Below, in pieces: positions 9,291 through 18,412 of a DNA stretch of 64,000 bases. A program made the translations under genes and the position numbers. Within the stretch, counting starts at the first letter, position 1. The number at the start of each line of letters is the position of its first letter. A model generated the notes under the pieces. It was not told where the DNA came from. It worked only from the letters and a program-made list of their open reading frames with translations, and ran no database searches. Origin of the DNA: Pedobacter zeae (GTDB taxonomy: Bacteria; Bacteroidota; Bacteroidia; Sphingobacteriales; Sphingobacteriaceae); assembly GCF_014196715.1 (NCBI RefSeq), contig NZ_JACIEF010000003.1, positions 897,874 to 961,873 of the forward strand. The letters are read 5' to 3'.

Positions 9291-12200
9291 TTAAAATGAA
9301 GCCCTTAAAGAAAATGCGAAGGTTCTTGCATAAGGGTAGTCTATACCGCGCTCTCTTCTGACAGTGGATAAATAAAGAAAATCATTACCGAACAAAGTCG
9401 CGTTCAGTGTACGCATTCCAACAGCCCTCAACCACTGTTTACCATCAAATGTGTAACCAACACTTAGCGTTTCGCTACTCAGCGTATTCTCTTTCTGAAC
9501 AAAACGTGATGATATTGGCGTAGTGCTGGTCAATGAAATTCCTTTAAATTGTGAAACATCGCCCGGATTTTTCCATCTGTCGTAAAGTGCCCGACGATCT
9601 TGGTTGTTTGCTATGCTTGTTGATGAAATGTTCTCAACCTTATTGTACAAGGCATTGTTAAAAATATCGCCGCCCACTCTATATCTTAACCCCAAACCAA
9701 AGTTGAAACCTTTATATCTCAAGTTAGTCGAAATTACTCCCTCGGCAACAGGTACAGTGTTACCCACATTTACAATATTTCCCGTATTGTAATCGAAAGT
9801 ATACTGGCCGTCTTTTGTTAAGAAAACCTCTCTTCCTGTTGCTGGATCAATTCCCATCGACTTAATTGCCCAAATTGCTTCTGCACTATTGCCATCGATG
9901 TACCTCAATAAGGTCTTGCTATTTTCCTGTTGCTTATTAAGGGTATTTAAGGTATTGCCAAAGCCGCCATACTTACTCCTGTAGGTAGACCCTGTTAAGC
10001 TAACACTCCACACGATTCCTTTAGCCAAATCATAAACAGGAGAGTATGATATTCTTGTTTCTATACCATTATAGGTTAAGCTTCCTATATTATAGGGAAA
10101 TGCAAATACACCTGTTGATGAAGGTAGATCTACTGGTACAATCAAAGGATTGGTTCGTTTGTTATAAGCATTGATATAACCGCTCAATCTGTTCTTTAAA
10201 AGAACAAATTCAATCGATGTGCTGATCTGTCTGGTCTTTTGAGGTTCTAAGTTGGGATTTCCCAATGTGAGTAAACTTAAACCTTGTCCGAATGAGTTAT
10301 ATTGCGTGTTACTATTGTAGTTATAAATAGAAACCGAACTTAGATTTCCGAAATTTTGGTTTCCAGTGATACCGATATTTGCGGTCAACCTTAATGAATT
10401 GAGCCAGGAAGCTTGTTTTGCAAAATCTTCGTTGTGGATATTCCAACCCAGACCAAATGAGTAGTATGGAGAATATTGCTTATTGCTACCATAGGCTGTA
10501 GATCCATCTAAGCGGAAAACGAAATCGGCCAAGTATTTGTTTGCGTAAGAATAATTTAGGGCAACCGCACTGCTCAACGAGCGATAGATACCGCTGGTGG
10601 CGCTTGGTGCACCATCAAGTGCATAGGCATACGCGAAACGCGGGTTGCCCAAACTTCCGGCTGGAAAACCTTCTGCTTTAGATGAATATGAACTGTTTTT
10701 GTTTTGTTGTACGGTACTTCTCCAGTTTGCCGTGATCGAATTTTTCTGACCAAACATTTTATTGTAGCTCAGTGTCAAATTGGCTTGGTAAGAAAAGTTT
10801 TCAGCACGATTATCGGAATATGTTCCTTTTCTCAACGTTGGAGTATTAATGAAATCACTCATTTCTGGCGACTTGTATACTTTGGTCGTTGTTGTTCCCT
10901 TTGTAATTTGAAGGGCCCCATTAATCCTAAATGCGCTACTGATATCGTAGATTGCATTCAAGTTATTTTGAAATTCGCTATTTTTAGTTTGATCGTACTG
11001 CGGCTGTAAGGCATCGTAAATTGGATTGATGACGTTAAAACCAGAACCCGATGTCGTTCGGGGTCTTTCCAGATAAAGGCTTTCACTGTCTTTCCTAAAA
11101 TATGGATTGGCATTGACGAAGTTTGAAAATGATCCGTACTGCGAATTCTGAGAAGAATAGCCCCTGATATAGGTAATATTATTGACGTTAATTTTCTGTT
11201 TTCGATAGTTCAGGTTGATACTGCCGCTATATGTATCTCTTCCAGAGCCGATCATTGCGCCTTGACCTGTTCTGTAATTCATCCCCACATTGTAGATAAA
11301 TGCATTATCTCCACCGGATGCATTGATAGAATTATTAGTTGAATAGCCTGTTTGCAAGGGTACATTTAGCCAATACGTATTTATTCCTTTACGAACGTTG
11401 CCCAGGTGCGCATTATACAATGAATCCAAATACACGTTTTGAACAGGATTTGCTTCTGAGGTAACATATCGCCCAGAAAGTCTCTCAAATTCTAATTTTT
11501 CCGTTGCGTTCATCATATTGTATGCGCTTAGATCAGCCATTTCAAGTCTGAAATCTTGCGTGTAGCTAAAGCGCAGTTCTCCTGGTTTTGGTTTAATGGT
11601 TTCAATAACCACAACACCATTGGAAGCCTGCGAACCATAGAGCGCAGTTGATGCGGCATCTTTCAGAATGGTAACAGATGCTACCCTGTTCATATCCAAG
11701 TCGACGATTGTCTGTAAGGTTGTAGGAAATCCGTCTAACACAAATAAAGGCTGATTGGGATCTGAGCCAAATTGGTCTTTTAATGTACTACTGGGAATAC
11801 TACTTTTCCCTCTCACCTCTATTACAGGAAGTACGTTTGGATTGGATCCGGCAAGGTTATTTTCAATTTGGAGAAAAGACGGATCTAATGTCCTTAAACT
11901 TTGAATGATGTTATTGTTCCCGATTGTCTTAAGCTCTTCGCCAGAGAAAACAGCAGTTGTACCAGTAAAGCTATCTTTCCTCCTGTTAATGCCGGTTCCG
12001 GTTACAACAACCTCTTTGTCCAGGCTGGTAGAACTTTCTTTCAAAACCACTGATAATGAAAAAGTTCCCCCATCTTTTACAATCCCTGTTACGATGTTGG
12101 ATTCATAGCCAATAAAGTTGATGGTAAATCTATATGGCCCTGCTGCTAATCTTACAAAGGTAAATACCCCGTTTTTATCTGATGAGGTAGTCGTTCTTAC

Positions 12201-12374
12201 CCCTGTTTGCACGTTTTGCGCAATAATGGTGGCTCCTACAATAGTTTCTTTGGCATCTTTCACAACTCCCTTAACTGCAGGCGTTTGCGCATAAGCCTTT
12301 ACCCCGAGGTAAAGACAAAGCAGTAGCAGTAAGGTGCGTTTTGGAACGCTCCTTTTAGTAAAAATTTTAATCAT
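9291..12374 (-). CDS. SusC/RagA-type TonB-dependent outer-membrane transporter
   Basis: The 1027-residue protein has a signal peptide (about 1-29), a CarboxypepD_reg-like domain (about 31-115, GVVKDAKETIVGATI), a plug domain (EVVVTGTG; PLFVLDGFP; ILKDAASTALYGSQASNGVVVI, about 120-260) and a C-terminal beta-barrel ending in phenylalanine (FSLRASF). It imports substrate across the outer membrane using TonB energy with its SusD partner. An N-terminal STN signalling domain is absent, although a FecI/FecR pair directly precedes the gene. That makes direct transmembrane signalling by this protein unusual; see findings. Confidence 0.95.
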   Translation of the reverse strand: MIKIFTKRSVPKRTLLLLLCLYLGVKAYAQTPAVKGVVKDAKETIVGATIIAQNVQTGVRTTTSSDKNGVFTFVRLAAGPYRFTINFIGYESNIVTGIVKDGGTFSLSVVLKESSTSLDKEVVVTGTGINRRKDSFTGTTAVFSGEELKTIGNNNIIQSLRTLDPSFLQIENNLAGSNPNVLPVIEVRGKSSIPSSTLKDQFGSDPNQPLFVLDGFPTTLQTIVDLDMNRVASVTILKDAASTALYGSQASNGVVVIETIKPKPGELRFSYTQDFRLEMADLSAYNMMNATEKLEFERLSGRYVTSEANPVQNVYLDSLYNAHLGNVRKGINTYWLNVPLQTGYSTNNSINASGGDNAFIYNVGMNYRTGQGAMIGSGRDTYSGSINLNYRKQKINVNNITYIRGYSSQNSQYGSFSNFVNANPYFRKDSESLYLERPRTTSGSGFNVINPIYDALQPQYDQTKNSEFQNNLNAIYDISSAFRINGALQITKGTTTTKVYKSPEMSDFINTPTLRKGTYSDNRAENFSYQANLTLSYNKMFGQKNSITANWRSTVQQNKNSSYSSKAEGFPAGSLGNPRFAYAYALDGAPSATSGIYRSLSSAVALNYSYANKYLADFVFRLDGSTAYGSNKQYSPYYSFGLGWNIHNEDFAKQASWLNSLRLTANIGITGNQNFGNLSSVSIYNYNSNTQYNSFGQGLSLLTLGNPNLEPQKTRQISTSIEFVLLKNRLSGYINAYNKRTNPLIVPVDLPSSTGVFAFPYNIGSLTYNGIETRISYSPVYDLAKGIVWSVSLTGSTYRSKYGGFGNTLNTLNKQQENSKTLLRYIDGNSAEAIWAIKSMGIDPATGREVFLTKDGQYTFDYNTGNIVNVGNTVPVAEGVISTNLRYKGFNFGLGLRYRVGGDIFNNALYNKVENISSTSIANNQDRRALYDRWKNPGDVSQFKGISLTSTTPISSRFVQKENTLSSETLSVGYTFDGKQWLRAVGMRTLNATLFGNDFLYLSTVRRERGIDYPYARTFAFSLRASF

Positions 12375-12405
12375 GAAGTTAGTTTGGTTTAGTTGTACTC
12401 TGGTT

Positions 12406-13467
12406 TTATTTAATCTTCTTTATCGTATATCCCACATCAGTTTTATCTACAGTCAGGTTATTTAATGAACCAATCATTTTTAAGAAACCATCAATGTCAT
12501 CGCGTCCGAATTCATATTGCCCTGTAAATTCCATTTTAATAAGCTCACTGGGAGTAAAATTTATTTTTATGTTAAGTTTAGTTTCAAGAGCATTAAAAAC
12601 CCCTGACAGCGGTTCATTGTCAAAAACAATCGCTGCCTCGGTTACAATTGCTTTCCCTGGATCCAATGTCTCCAGTTGTTTAGGCGCTTCAACATTAAAC
12701 GGCTTAACACTAGCCGCATAAGTCTGCATATTTACCGTAAATACCTTTCCCGGCAATAAATAAACCGTTTCTACCCCCGCCGATAGGAGCTTGCTTAGAG
12801 GTTTAACCATTACCTTTCCTTCTATTAACCGCACTTTAGTATACAAACCTTTTTTAAAGGCAGTAATTTTAAAAACAGTACCCAAGGCGGTGGTTGCCAG
12901 GTTATTGGCAAAAACAGTAAAAGGTTTGGTTTTATCTTTATGCACCCTGAATAAAGCCTGTCCGGTTAAATTAACATCCCTTTTTCCCTGATCAAAAGGG
13001 AAATAACTCACTTCACTTTTCGGATACAGTTCAACAATGGTCCCATCGGGTAAAGTATAGTTTTTTTTCACTGCTGACGTATTGGTAATAAACGTTTCAA
13101 CCCTGGTAACTGGCTTCGAGCGATTAGAAGCAACGTAGCTTGGCTTTGCTACCCGGTTATTCGTCAATTTGTAGGCTACCAATCCTACTGTCGCAATTAA
13201 TACAATTGATGCCGCGTAAGCCAGGTATCTGAAACGGATACGCCTGGTTTCCCGCTTATCGTGAATATGATCGAGCACCTTGACATAGATCCGGTCCGAA
13301 ATTTTTTCATCAACCTTTTCAACAGGTTCAAAATGTTCCCATTCCTCGCTGTTTAAGTAAACTTCGCGGTTGTTTTCATCAGCCAGATACTTACTCACCA
13401 GGCGGGCTTCCGCGGCAGTACATTGGCCAGAAAAAAACTTCTCCACAAGCTTTTGGTTGATTTGCAT
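12406..13467 (-). CDS. FecR-family anti-sigma factor
   Basis: The 353-residue protein has a short cytosolic N-terminus, one transmembrane segment (about residues 85-103, YLAYAASIVLIATVGLVAY), a periplasmic FecR domain (TLPDGTIVELYPKSEVSYFPFDQ through ALGTVFKITAF and VRLIEGKVMV) and a C-terminal domain resembling DUF4974/STN (PLSGVFNALETKLNIKINF). In the Fec paradigm it receives a signal from the outer-membrane transporter and controls the ECF sigma factor. It lies between the sigma gene and susC, 98 and 31 bases away, so it is probably co-transcribed. The fold of its C-terminal domain could stand in for the STN domain missing from SusC. Confidence 0.9.
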   Translation of the reverse strand: MQINQKLVEKFFSGQCTAAEARLVSKYLADENNREVYLNSEEWEHFEPVEKVDEKISDRIYVKVLDHIHDKRETRRIRFRYLAYAASIVLIATVGLVAYKLTNNRVAKPSYVASNRSKPVTRVETFITNTSAVKKNYTLPDGTIVELYPKSEVSYFPFDQGKRDVNLTGQALFRVHKDKTKPFTVFANNLATTALGTVFKITAFKKGLYTKVRLIEGKVMVKPLSKLLSAGVETVYLLPGKVFTVNMQTYAASVKPFNVEAPKQLETLDPGKAIVTEAAIVFDNEPLSGVFNALETKLNIKINFTPSELIKMEFTGQYEFGRDDIDGFLKMIGSLNNLTVDKTDVGYTIKKIK

Positions 13468-13565
13468 AACTACATTACGTTTTTGAAAGTGCTTTACCCC
13501 TAGTGAAGTAAAAATATTTTAGATAATTTCTAAAAATAAGGTGCTGAGGTTTAAAAAAGAGAAAA

Positions 13566-14114
13566 TCACTTCTTGATTATGGCCTCCATGATAACAGCCA
13601 GTGAAATAATAGAAGAAAAAGCAGCCCTTAGCTGTTTTAATGCCTGAGAAATATGATTTTCTACCGTTTTAGGCGAAATAGAAAGCATTTCTGCAATCTC
13701 TTTGTATGAATAACCCTCCACTTTACTCATTTTGAATACCTTTTTACGCACCGGTGCCATTTGTTCTATAGCCTGTTCCAGTGCATGTATCATTTCAGGT
13801 TGTTCAGTTTCTGTTTTTAGAGCAAAATGGTCTTCTACAACACTCAGGTGTTTTTTACTTACTGCTTCTTTTCTAAGCTGGTCGATTAAAATAGTTCCGG
13901 CAATCCTGAAAATCTGAGTGGAAATGTTGTATTCTGCTGATAAAGTTTCGCGTTTTTCCCATAAACGGATAAAAGTAAGCTGCACCACCTCTTCTGCCAT
14001 GTATGCTGAATTGGTTTTCTTCAGTACATAAGCATAAAGTTTTTGGTTGAACAAACTGTAAACGGTCTGAAAAGTTTGTAAGCAACCCGACGCTAAATCA
14101 GCAACATAGTTCAT
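13566..14114 (-). CDS. ECF RNA polymerase sigma factor, FecI-like
   Basis: The 182-residue protein has region 2 (about 22-90, LYAYVLKKTNSAYMAEEVVQ and FIRLW) and region 4 (about 112-165, APVRKKVFKMSKVEGYSYKEIAEML then SISPKTVENHISQAL helix-turn-helix). It directs RNA polymerase to promoters of the operon. It is the first gene of a leftward operon, with an apparent promoter at 14182-14212. Such sigma/anti-sigma pairs usually control the downstream SusCD genes; here the two sit in the same predicted transcript, suggesting autoregulation. Confidence 0.92.
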   Translation of the reverse strand: MNYVADLASGCLQTFQTVYSLFNQKLYAYVLKKTNSAYMAEEVVQLTFIRLWEKRETLSAEYNISTQIFRIAGTILIDQLRKEAVSKKHLSVVEDHFALKTETEQPEMIHALEQAIEQMAPVRKKVFKMSKVEGYSYKEIAEMLSISPKTVENHISQALKQLRAAFSSIISLAVIMEAIIKK

Positions 14115-14423
14115 TAGTTTGCTATCCTAACAAATATTAAAAAGGAATGATTTAATAGTTATTTCGAGAGGTTGATGAACCCAAAGATATTTTTTCATGA
14201 AGTAAATATCAACTTATAGTAAAGTTTTTAAAAGATTTTATTGAAAATATGACCTCTAAGTCGTTAAACAAACGTTTGCCTGATTTTAAACGATAAAATC
14301 GGTTTTTGCCTATTTTGGCACCAAACTGAAAAACACACGTACATAACCGATTTGTAATAAACACGTTATCCAATTACCGGTTTTCTTTTAATTGACTGGA
14401 ACAATTTTTACATTTACAGAGAT
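14115..14423. other. Divergent intergenic region between the sigma factor and DUF4175 genes
   Basis: These 309 AT-rich bases hold the sigma-factor promoter on the minus strand (14182-14212). No gene or clear terminator is seen. On the plus strand I found no complete TTTG/TAnnTTTG pair for the DUF4175 gene; TACATTTA near 14408 after TTGAC is only a weak candidate. Confidence 0.5.
14182..14212 (-). promoter_or_regulatory. Promoter candidate of the sigma/SusCD operon
   Basis: On the minus strand TTG (14212-14210) is followed after 20 bases by TATCTTTG (14189-14182), a match to the Bacteroidetes -7 consensus TAnnTTTG. It predicts a start near 14175 and a leader of about 60 bases. Confidence 0.55.
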
Positions 14424-17400
14424 ATGGTGAGCAATAATTACAACGATTTATTACGGAAGATAGATGAGTTTATCCGAAAATTTTACCTCAATAAAATTTT
14501 ACGGGGCAGTATTTATGCCTCAGCTATACTTTTAGCCTTATACCTGATCGTTTTTCTAAGCCTTTATTATCTCAACCCCACAGCTGGTTTCAAAACCTTT
14601 GTATTCTTTGCTTATTTGCTTATTGCGGTATTGTTAGTTGGTTTTTTAATTGTTAAACCCCTGCTTTCCATGCTAAAACTGGGCAAACACCTTACTTTCG
14701 ACGAAGCATCGGTTATCATTGGAAACCACTTTTCCGATATTAAGGATAAATTACTCAATACACTACAACTTCACCGTTTATCAGAAAACCAGCCCAATAA
14801 TAATCACCTCATTATTGCCAGTATTGATCAAAAAATATTGGAACTTAAACCCGTTCCTTTTTACACTGCGGTAAGCATTAACGACAACAGAAAGTATCTA
14901 AAATACCTTTTTGTTCCCCTTTCCATCATTTTATTAATTGCCATCATTGCTCCCGCCATTTTACGTGAGGGTACCAACAGCTTTTTTAAGTACGATGAAT
15001 ACATTGCACCGCAAGCACCATTCAGTTTTAAGCTTTTAAATAAAAGCTTAACGGTTACACAGGGTGATGATATTACCCTAAACCTGAAACTATCAGGCGA
15101 TCAATTACCTGCTGAAATCTATGTAGAAGACGGAAAAAATACTTACAAACTTCAGAAAGAGAATATCAGCAGGTTTAATTACAGCATTAAAAATATCCAG
15201 AACGATAAAAAACTGATTTTTAAAGGCGGAGGCTTTAGTTCTCAGTCGTTTACCCTTACTGTTAAACCACGGCCAGAATTGCTTAATGCAAACGCAACTT
15301 TGATTTTTCCTGCCTATCTGGGCAAAAAACCGGAGCATATTGCCAACGTTGGCGACATGCTTCTGCCAGAAGGAACAAAAGTTAGCTGGAACCTTAAAAC
15401 CGGAAAAAGCAATTCGATCCTGTTTACCCTAAATGGCACAGAAAACGTTTTAAAAGTCGAAAACAACGAATCGGTCTTCAATGCCACTATAAAAAATAAT
15501 TCGAAGTATAGCATTACCCCTAAAAATGAGTACGTTACCCTCCGCGATTCTTTATCGCACCAGATCACCGTGGTTAAAGACCAGGCCCCTGGTATTACCG
15601 TAGAAGAAAAACCTGATTCAGTGAGTAACAAAGCCCTGTATTTTAGTGGTCAGGTTACCGATGATTACGGTTTTAGCCGTCTGAGCTTTAAATACAATAT
15701 CAAAGAAAACAACCGGATTATCGGTTCTGTAACCAAAAATATTGCGATTAAAAGCAATATTACCGAAAACACTTTCTTTTATTTCTGGGATTTAAAAGCT
15801 GCTCCGGTAAAACCAGGACAGGAAATCGAATATTATTTCGAAGTAGCCGACAATGATGAGGTCAATGGTGCAAAAGTTACCCGGTCGGAAATTAAAACTT
15901 TTAAACAGCCTACCAAAAAAGAAACTGCAGAACAGGTAAATGCCAATAACCAGGCCTTAAAACAGAAAGTACAATCGGCTATCCGTTTGGCCAACACCAT
16001 CGAAAAGGAAAGTAAAAAAGTTGCCGAAAGCCTCATTGATAAAAAACAGATTTCTTTCGAAGATAAAAAACAGATTGAAGCCCTGTTGGATAAACAAAAA
16101 CAACTCGATGAAGCTGTAAAAGAAATTAAAGAACAAAACGACAAAAACATCCAGCAACTGGAAGATCAGAAACAAACCGAAGAACTTTTAGAAAAACAAA
16201 AACAGATTAAAGACCTCTTTGATCATGTACTGGATGAAAAAACCAAAGAACTTTTGCAAAAGCTGCAGAATCTGATTAATGAGAAAAATAAAGATCAGAC
16301 ACAGAATGAGCTTTCCAAAATGCAATTAGATAATAAAACCCTTAAGAATGAATTGGACAGGATTTTAGAACTCTACAAACAGTTAGAATTTGAACAAAAT
16401 CTTCAAGCGGATATCGATCGGCTGAATGAACTTGCTAAAGAACAAAAAGAGCTTGCAGAACAAACAAAAGACAAAAAACTTGACAACGAATCTTTAAAGC
16501 AAAAACAGGATGCGCTTAATAAAGAGATGAAAGACCTGAAAGATGATCTTAAAAAGCTGGAAGAAAAAAATAAATCATTAGAAAGGCCCAATCCATTTGA
16601 AAACCCTGAAAAAGATATTCAGGACATACAAAAAGAACAACAGGACAGTAAAGATGCTTTAGATCAAAAAGATTCTAAAAATGCGAGCCAAAAACAGCAA
16701 AAGGCTGCAGATCAGATGGAAAAGTTGTCAAAAAAAATGAGCGATATGCAGCAGCAGGGTGAAGAAATGGAAAACAACCTGAATGCCAAAGAGTTAAGAC
16801 GATTATTAGAAAACCTGCTGACCACATCCTTTGATCAGGAAAAAGTAATGCTGGCTTTAAAGAAAATGAGCACAGCCGACCCCTCTTACACCAGCAATGT
16901 TCAGAAACAGCGAGGCATTAAAGATAACCTTAAAACCATTGCCGATAGTTTGTATAGTTTAAGCAAACGGGTTCCGCAAATAGAATCGACGGTTAACGAG
17001 GAAATGAATAAAATTAATTTCAACCTCGACAAAAGTTTAGAAAGTTTGGGGGATAGAAGAACTGCCGAAGCCAACCGGTTTCAGCAGTTTACCATGACTT
17101 CCATCAATAACCTTACGCTCATGCTGAGTGAAGCCTTAAGCCAGCTCCAAAACATGCAGAAAAATGGCAAGGGCGGTTCAGGAAAGAAGCAAAAACAAGG
17201 GATGAAACAGCTTTCGCAGATGCAGGATCAACTGAATAAAAGTATGCAGAAAGCAAGGGAGCAAATGCAAAAATCGGGTGGCAATGAAGGTAAGGTAGGT
17301 AAAGGACAGATGAGTCAGGAGTTCGGTAAAATGGCACAGCAACAGCAGATGATCCGTCAGGCACTTGAAAAAATCAACCGTGAAGAAAATAAAGATGGAA

Positions 17401-17741
17401 CCGGTAAAATGGGCAACCTGAACGAAGCAATCAAAGAAATGAAACAGACGGAGAGCGATCTGGTTAACAAGCGCTTACAACAGGAAACTTTAAACAGGCA
17501 GAAAGATCTCTTAACCAAATTATTAGAAGCAGAGAAAGCAGAACGCGACCAGGAAGAAGATTCAAAACGTGAAAGTAAGGCGGCTAAACAGTTTCCACCA
17601 TCCTATCAAAAAATGGTCGATCAGTTTAAAAAACAACAGCAGAATGGAAATGATATGTTGCAAAAGTTGCCTCCGAGTTTAAATTATTACTATAAAAATA
17701 AAATTGCTGAATATTTAAAATCGTTGAATATCATGCAATAA
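14424..17741 (+). CDS. DUF4175-like giant coiled-coil membrane protein
   Basis: The 1105-residue protein has two N-terminal transmembrane segments (about 29-50 and 57-78) and a third (about 158-180), then a beta-rich Ig-like region to about 490, and a very long Lys/Glu/Gln-rich coiled-coil region to the C-terminus. This matches DUF4175 proteins of Bacteroidetes, which from memory lie beside ybeY and mnmG; here the same neighbours are present, with a toxin-antitoxin remnant inserted. No enzymatic motif. Membrane-anchored envelope function is likely; the exact role is unknown. Confidence 0.78.
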   Translation: MVSNNYNDLLRKIDEFIRKFYLNKILRGSIYASAILLALYLIVFLSLYYLNPTAGFKTFVFFAYLLIAVLLVGFLIVKPLLSMLKLGKHLTFDEASVIIGNHFSDIKDKLLNTLQLHRLSENQPNNNHLIIASIDQKILELKPVPFYTAVSINDNRKYLKYLFVPLSIILLIAIIAPAILREGTNSFFKYDEYIAPQAPFSFKLLNKSLTVTQGDDITLNLKLSGDQLPAEIYVEDGKNTYKLQKENISRFNYSIKNIQNDKKLIFKGGGFSSQSFTLTVKPRPELLNANATLIFPAYLGKKPEHIANVGDMLLPEGTKVSWNLKTGKSNSILFTLNGTENVLKVENNESVFNATIKNNSKYSITPKNEYVTLRDSLSHQITVVKDQAPGITVEEKPDSVSNKALYFSGQVTDDYGFSRLSFKYNIKENNRIIGSVTKNIAIKSNITENTFFYFWDLKAAPVKPGQEIEYYFEVADNDEVNGAKVTRSEIKTFKQPTKKETAEQVNANNQALKQKVQSAIRLANTIEKESKKVAESLIDKKQISFEDKKQIEALLDKQKQLDEAVKEIKEQNDKNIQQLEDQKQTEELLEKQKQIKDLFDHVLDEKTKELLQKLQNLINEKNKDQTQNELSKMQLDNKTLKNELDRILELYKQLEFEQNLQADIDRLNELAKEQKELAEQTKDKKLDNESLKQKQDALNKEMKDLKDDLKKLEEKNKSLERPNPFENPEKDIQDIQKEQQDSKDALDQKDSKNASQKQQKAADQMEKLSKKMSDMQQQGEEMENNLNAKELRRLLENLLTTSFDQEKVMLALKKMSTADPSYTSNVQKQRGIKDNLKTIADSLYSLSKRVPQIESTVNEEMNKINFNLDKSLESLGDRRTAEANRFQQFTMTSINNLTLMLSEALSQLQNMQKNGKGGSGKKQKQGMKQLSQMQDQLNKSMQKAREQMQKSGGNEGKVGKGQMSQEFGKMAQQQQMIRQALEKINREENKDGTGKMGNLNEAIKEMKQTESDLVNKRLQQETLNRQKDLLTKLLEAEKAERDQEEDSKRESKAAKQFPPSYQKMVDQFKKQQQNGNDMLQKLPPSLNYYYKNKIAEYLKSLNIMQ

Positions 17742-17779
17742 TGTGATAAGTTAAACACAATAACCATCAGGTTTTTCGT

Positions 17780-17787
17780 TATATTTG
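17780..17787 (+). promoter_or_regulatory. -7 box candidate before the antitoxin gene
   Basis: TATATTTG matches the Bacteroidetes -7 consensus only 5 bases before the ATG at 17793, which would give a leaderless or near-leaderless transcript. No clear -33 element is present, so this is tentative. Confidence 0.3.
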
Positions 17788-17792
17788 ATATT

Positions 17793-18032
17793 ATGACCAG
17801 TACAGCAATAAGACAACGATTAATTACCTATTTATCTGATGCGGAAGATAATAAGATAAGAGCCATCTACACTTTATTAGAAAAAGAGATCGAAGGTGAA
17901 CAATCCTTTAGCCTAACTGAAGAGCATTTAGAAATTCTTGATAGAGAAAGGGAACTCCATTTAAATGGCCAAACAAAATCTTATAGCAAAGAAGACTCCT
18001 TCGATATCATTAAAGGAATAAAAAGTTTATAA
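17793..18032 (+). CDS. Antitoxin-like small protein of a RelE/ParE-type system
   Basis: The 79-residue acidic protein (LISDAEDNKIRAIYTLLEKE-like start, then EEHLEILDRERELHLNGQ and SYSKEDSFDII) resembles Bacteroidetes addiction-module antitoxins. Its TAA stop overlaps the ATG of the next gene by one base, typical of toxin-antitoxin pairs. No DNA-binding domain is obvious. The toxin partner is broken by an in-frame stop, so this antitoxin may be an orphan and the locus may be decaying. Confidence 0.72.
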   Translation: MTSTAIRQRLITYLSDAEDNKIRAIYTLLEKEIEGEQSFSLTEEHLEILDRERELHLNGQTKSYSKEDSFDIIKGIKSL

Positions 18033-18322
18033 TGTATACCATTCAAATAAAGCCTGCCGCCCTTTTGATGGCGAAAGAAGCTTATGATTGGTATGAAGAA
18101 CAAAAACCAGGTCTTGGCGATCTATTTTTAGCAGAACTCGGCCGATGTTACCTCAAATTAGAAAAGAATCCTCTTCACTATCAGAAATTAAAAAGAAATT
18201 AACGGCATTTAGTTTTAAATAAGTTTCCTTACGTTTTAATATTCGAACTCATCGGAGATAAAATTGTGGTTTTTGCAATTTTTCATACTGCAAGAAACCC
18301 TAAACTCAAATTCAAGAAATAA
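18032..18322 (+). pseudogene. RelE/ParE-family toxin interrupted by an in-frame stop
   Basis: Reading from the ATG at 18032, the frame gives a ParE/RelE-type sequence (KEAYDWYEEQKPGLGDLFLAE, LEKNPLHYQ) for 56 codons, then a TAA at 18200-18202, then resumes in frame as RHLVLNKFPYVLIFELIG and ends KIVVFAIFHTARNPK with a stop at 18320-18322. The two halves together make the usual 96-residue length, with the typical KRFPYV and FHTRRNP-like segments. A single nonsense change removes the C-terminal half. Unless read through, it is non-functional. Sequencing error is the main alternative. Confidence 0.82.
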
Positions 18323-18385
18323 TTCCCTTTTGAATCTTTTAAAGATGCGAAACAGGTTCCAGCGTAGCAACCACAGAATATTTCT

Positions 18386-18393
18386 TAAATTTG
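18386..18393 (+). promoter_or_regulatory. -7 box candidate for ybeY
   Basis: TAAATTTG fits TAnnTTTG and lies 19 bases before the ybeY ATG at 18413, giving a start near 18400. No convincing -33 element is seen at 17-21 bases upstream. Confidence 0.4.
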
Positions 18394-18412
18394 CACCATA
18401 ACAAACAACAAT

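Noticed and set aside
246..14114. Classical polysaccharide utilisation locus
   Set aside because: SusCD are present but there is no glycoside hydrolase, lyase or carbohydrate esterase, and the accessory genes are redox and protease genes.
15833..16175. Opposite-strand open frames inside the DUF4175 gene
   Set aside because: They are low-complexity phenylalanine/serine-rich mirror frames of a Lys/Glu-rich coiled coil, with no coding signal of their own.
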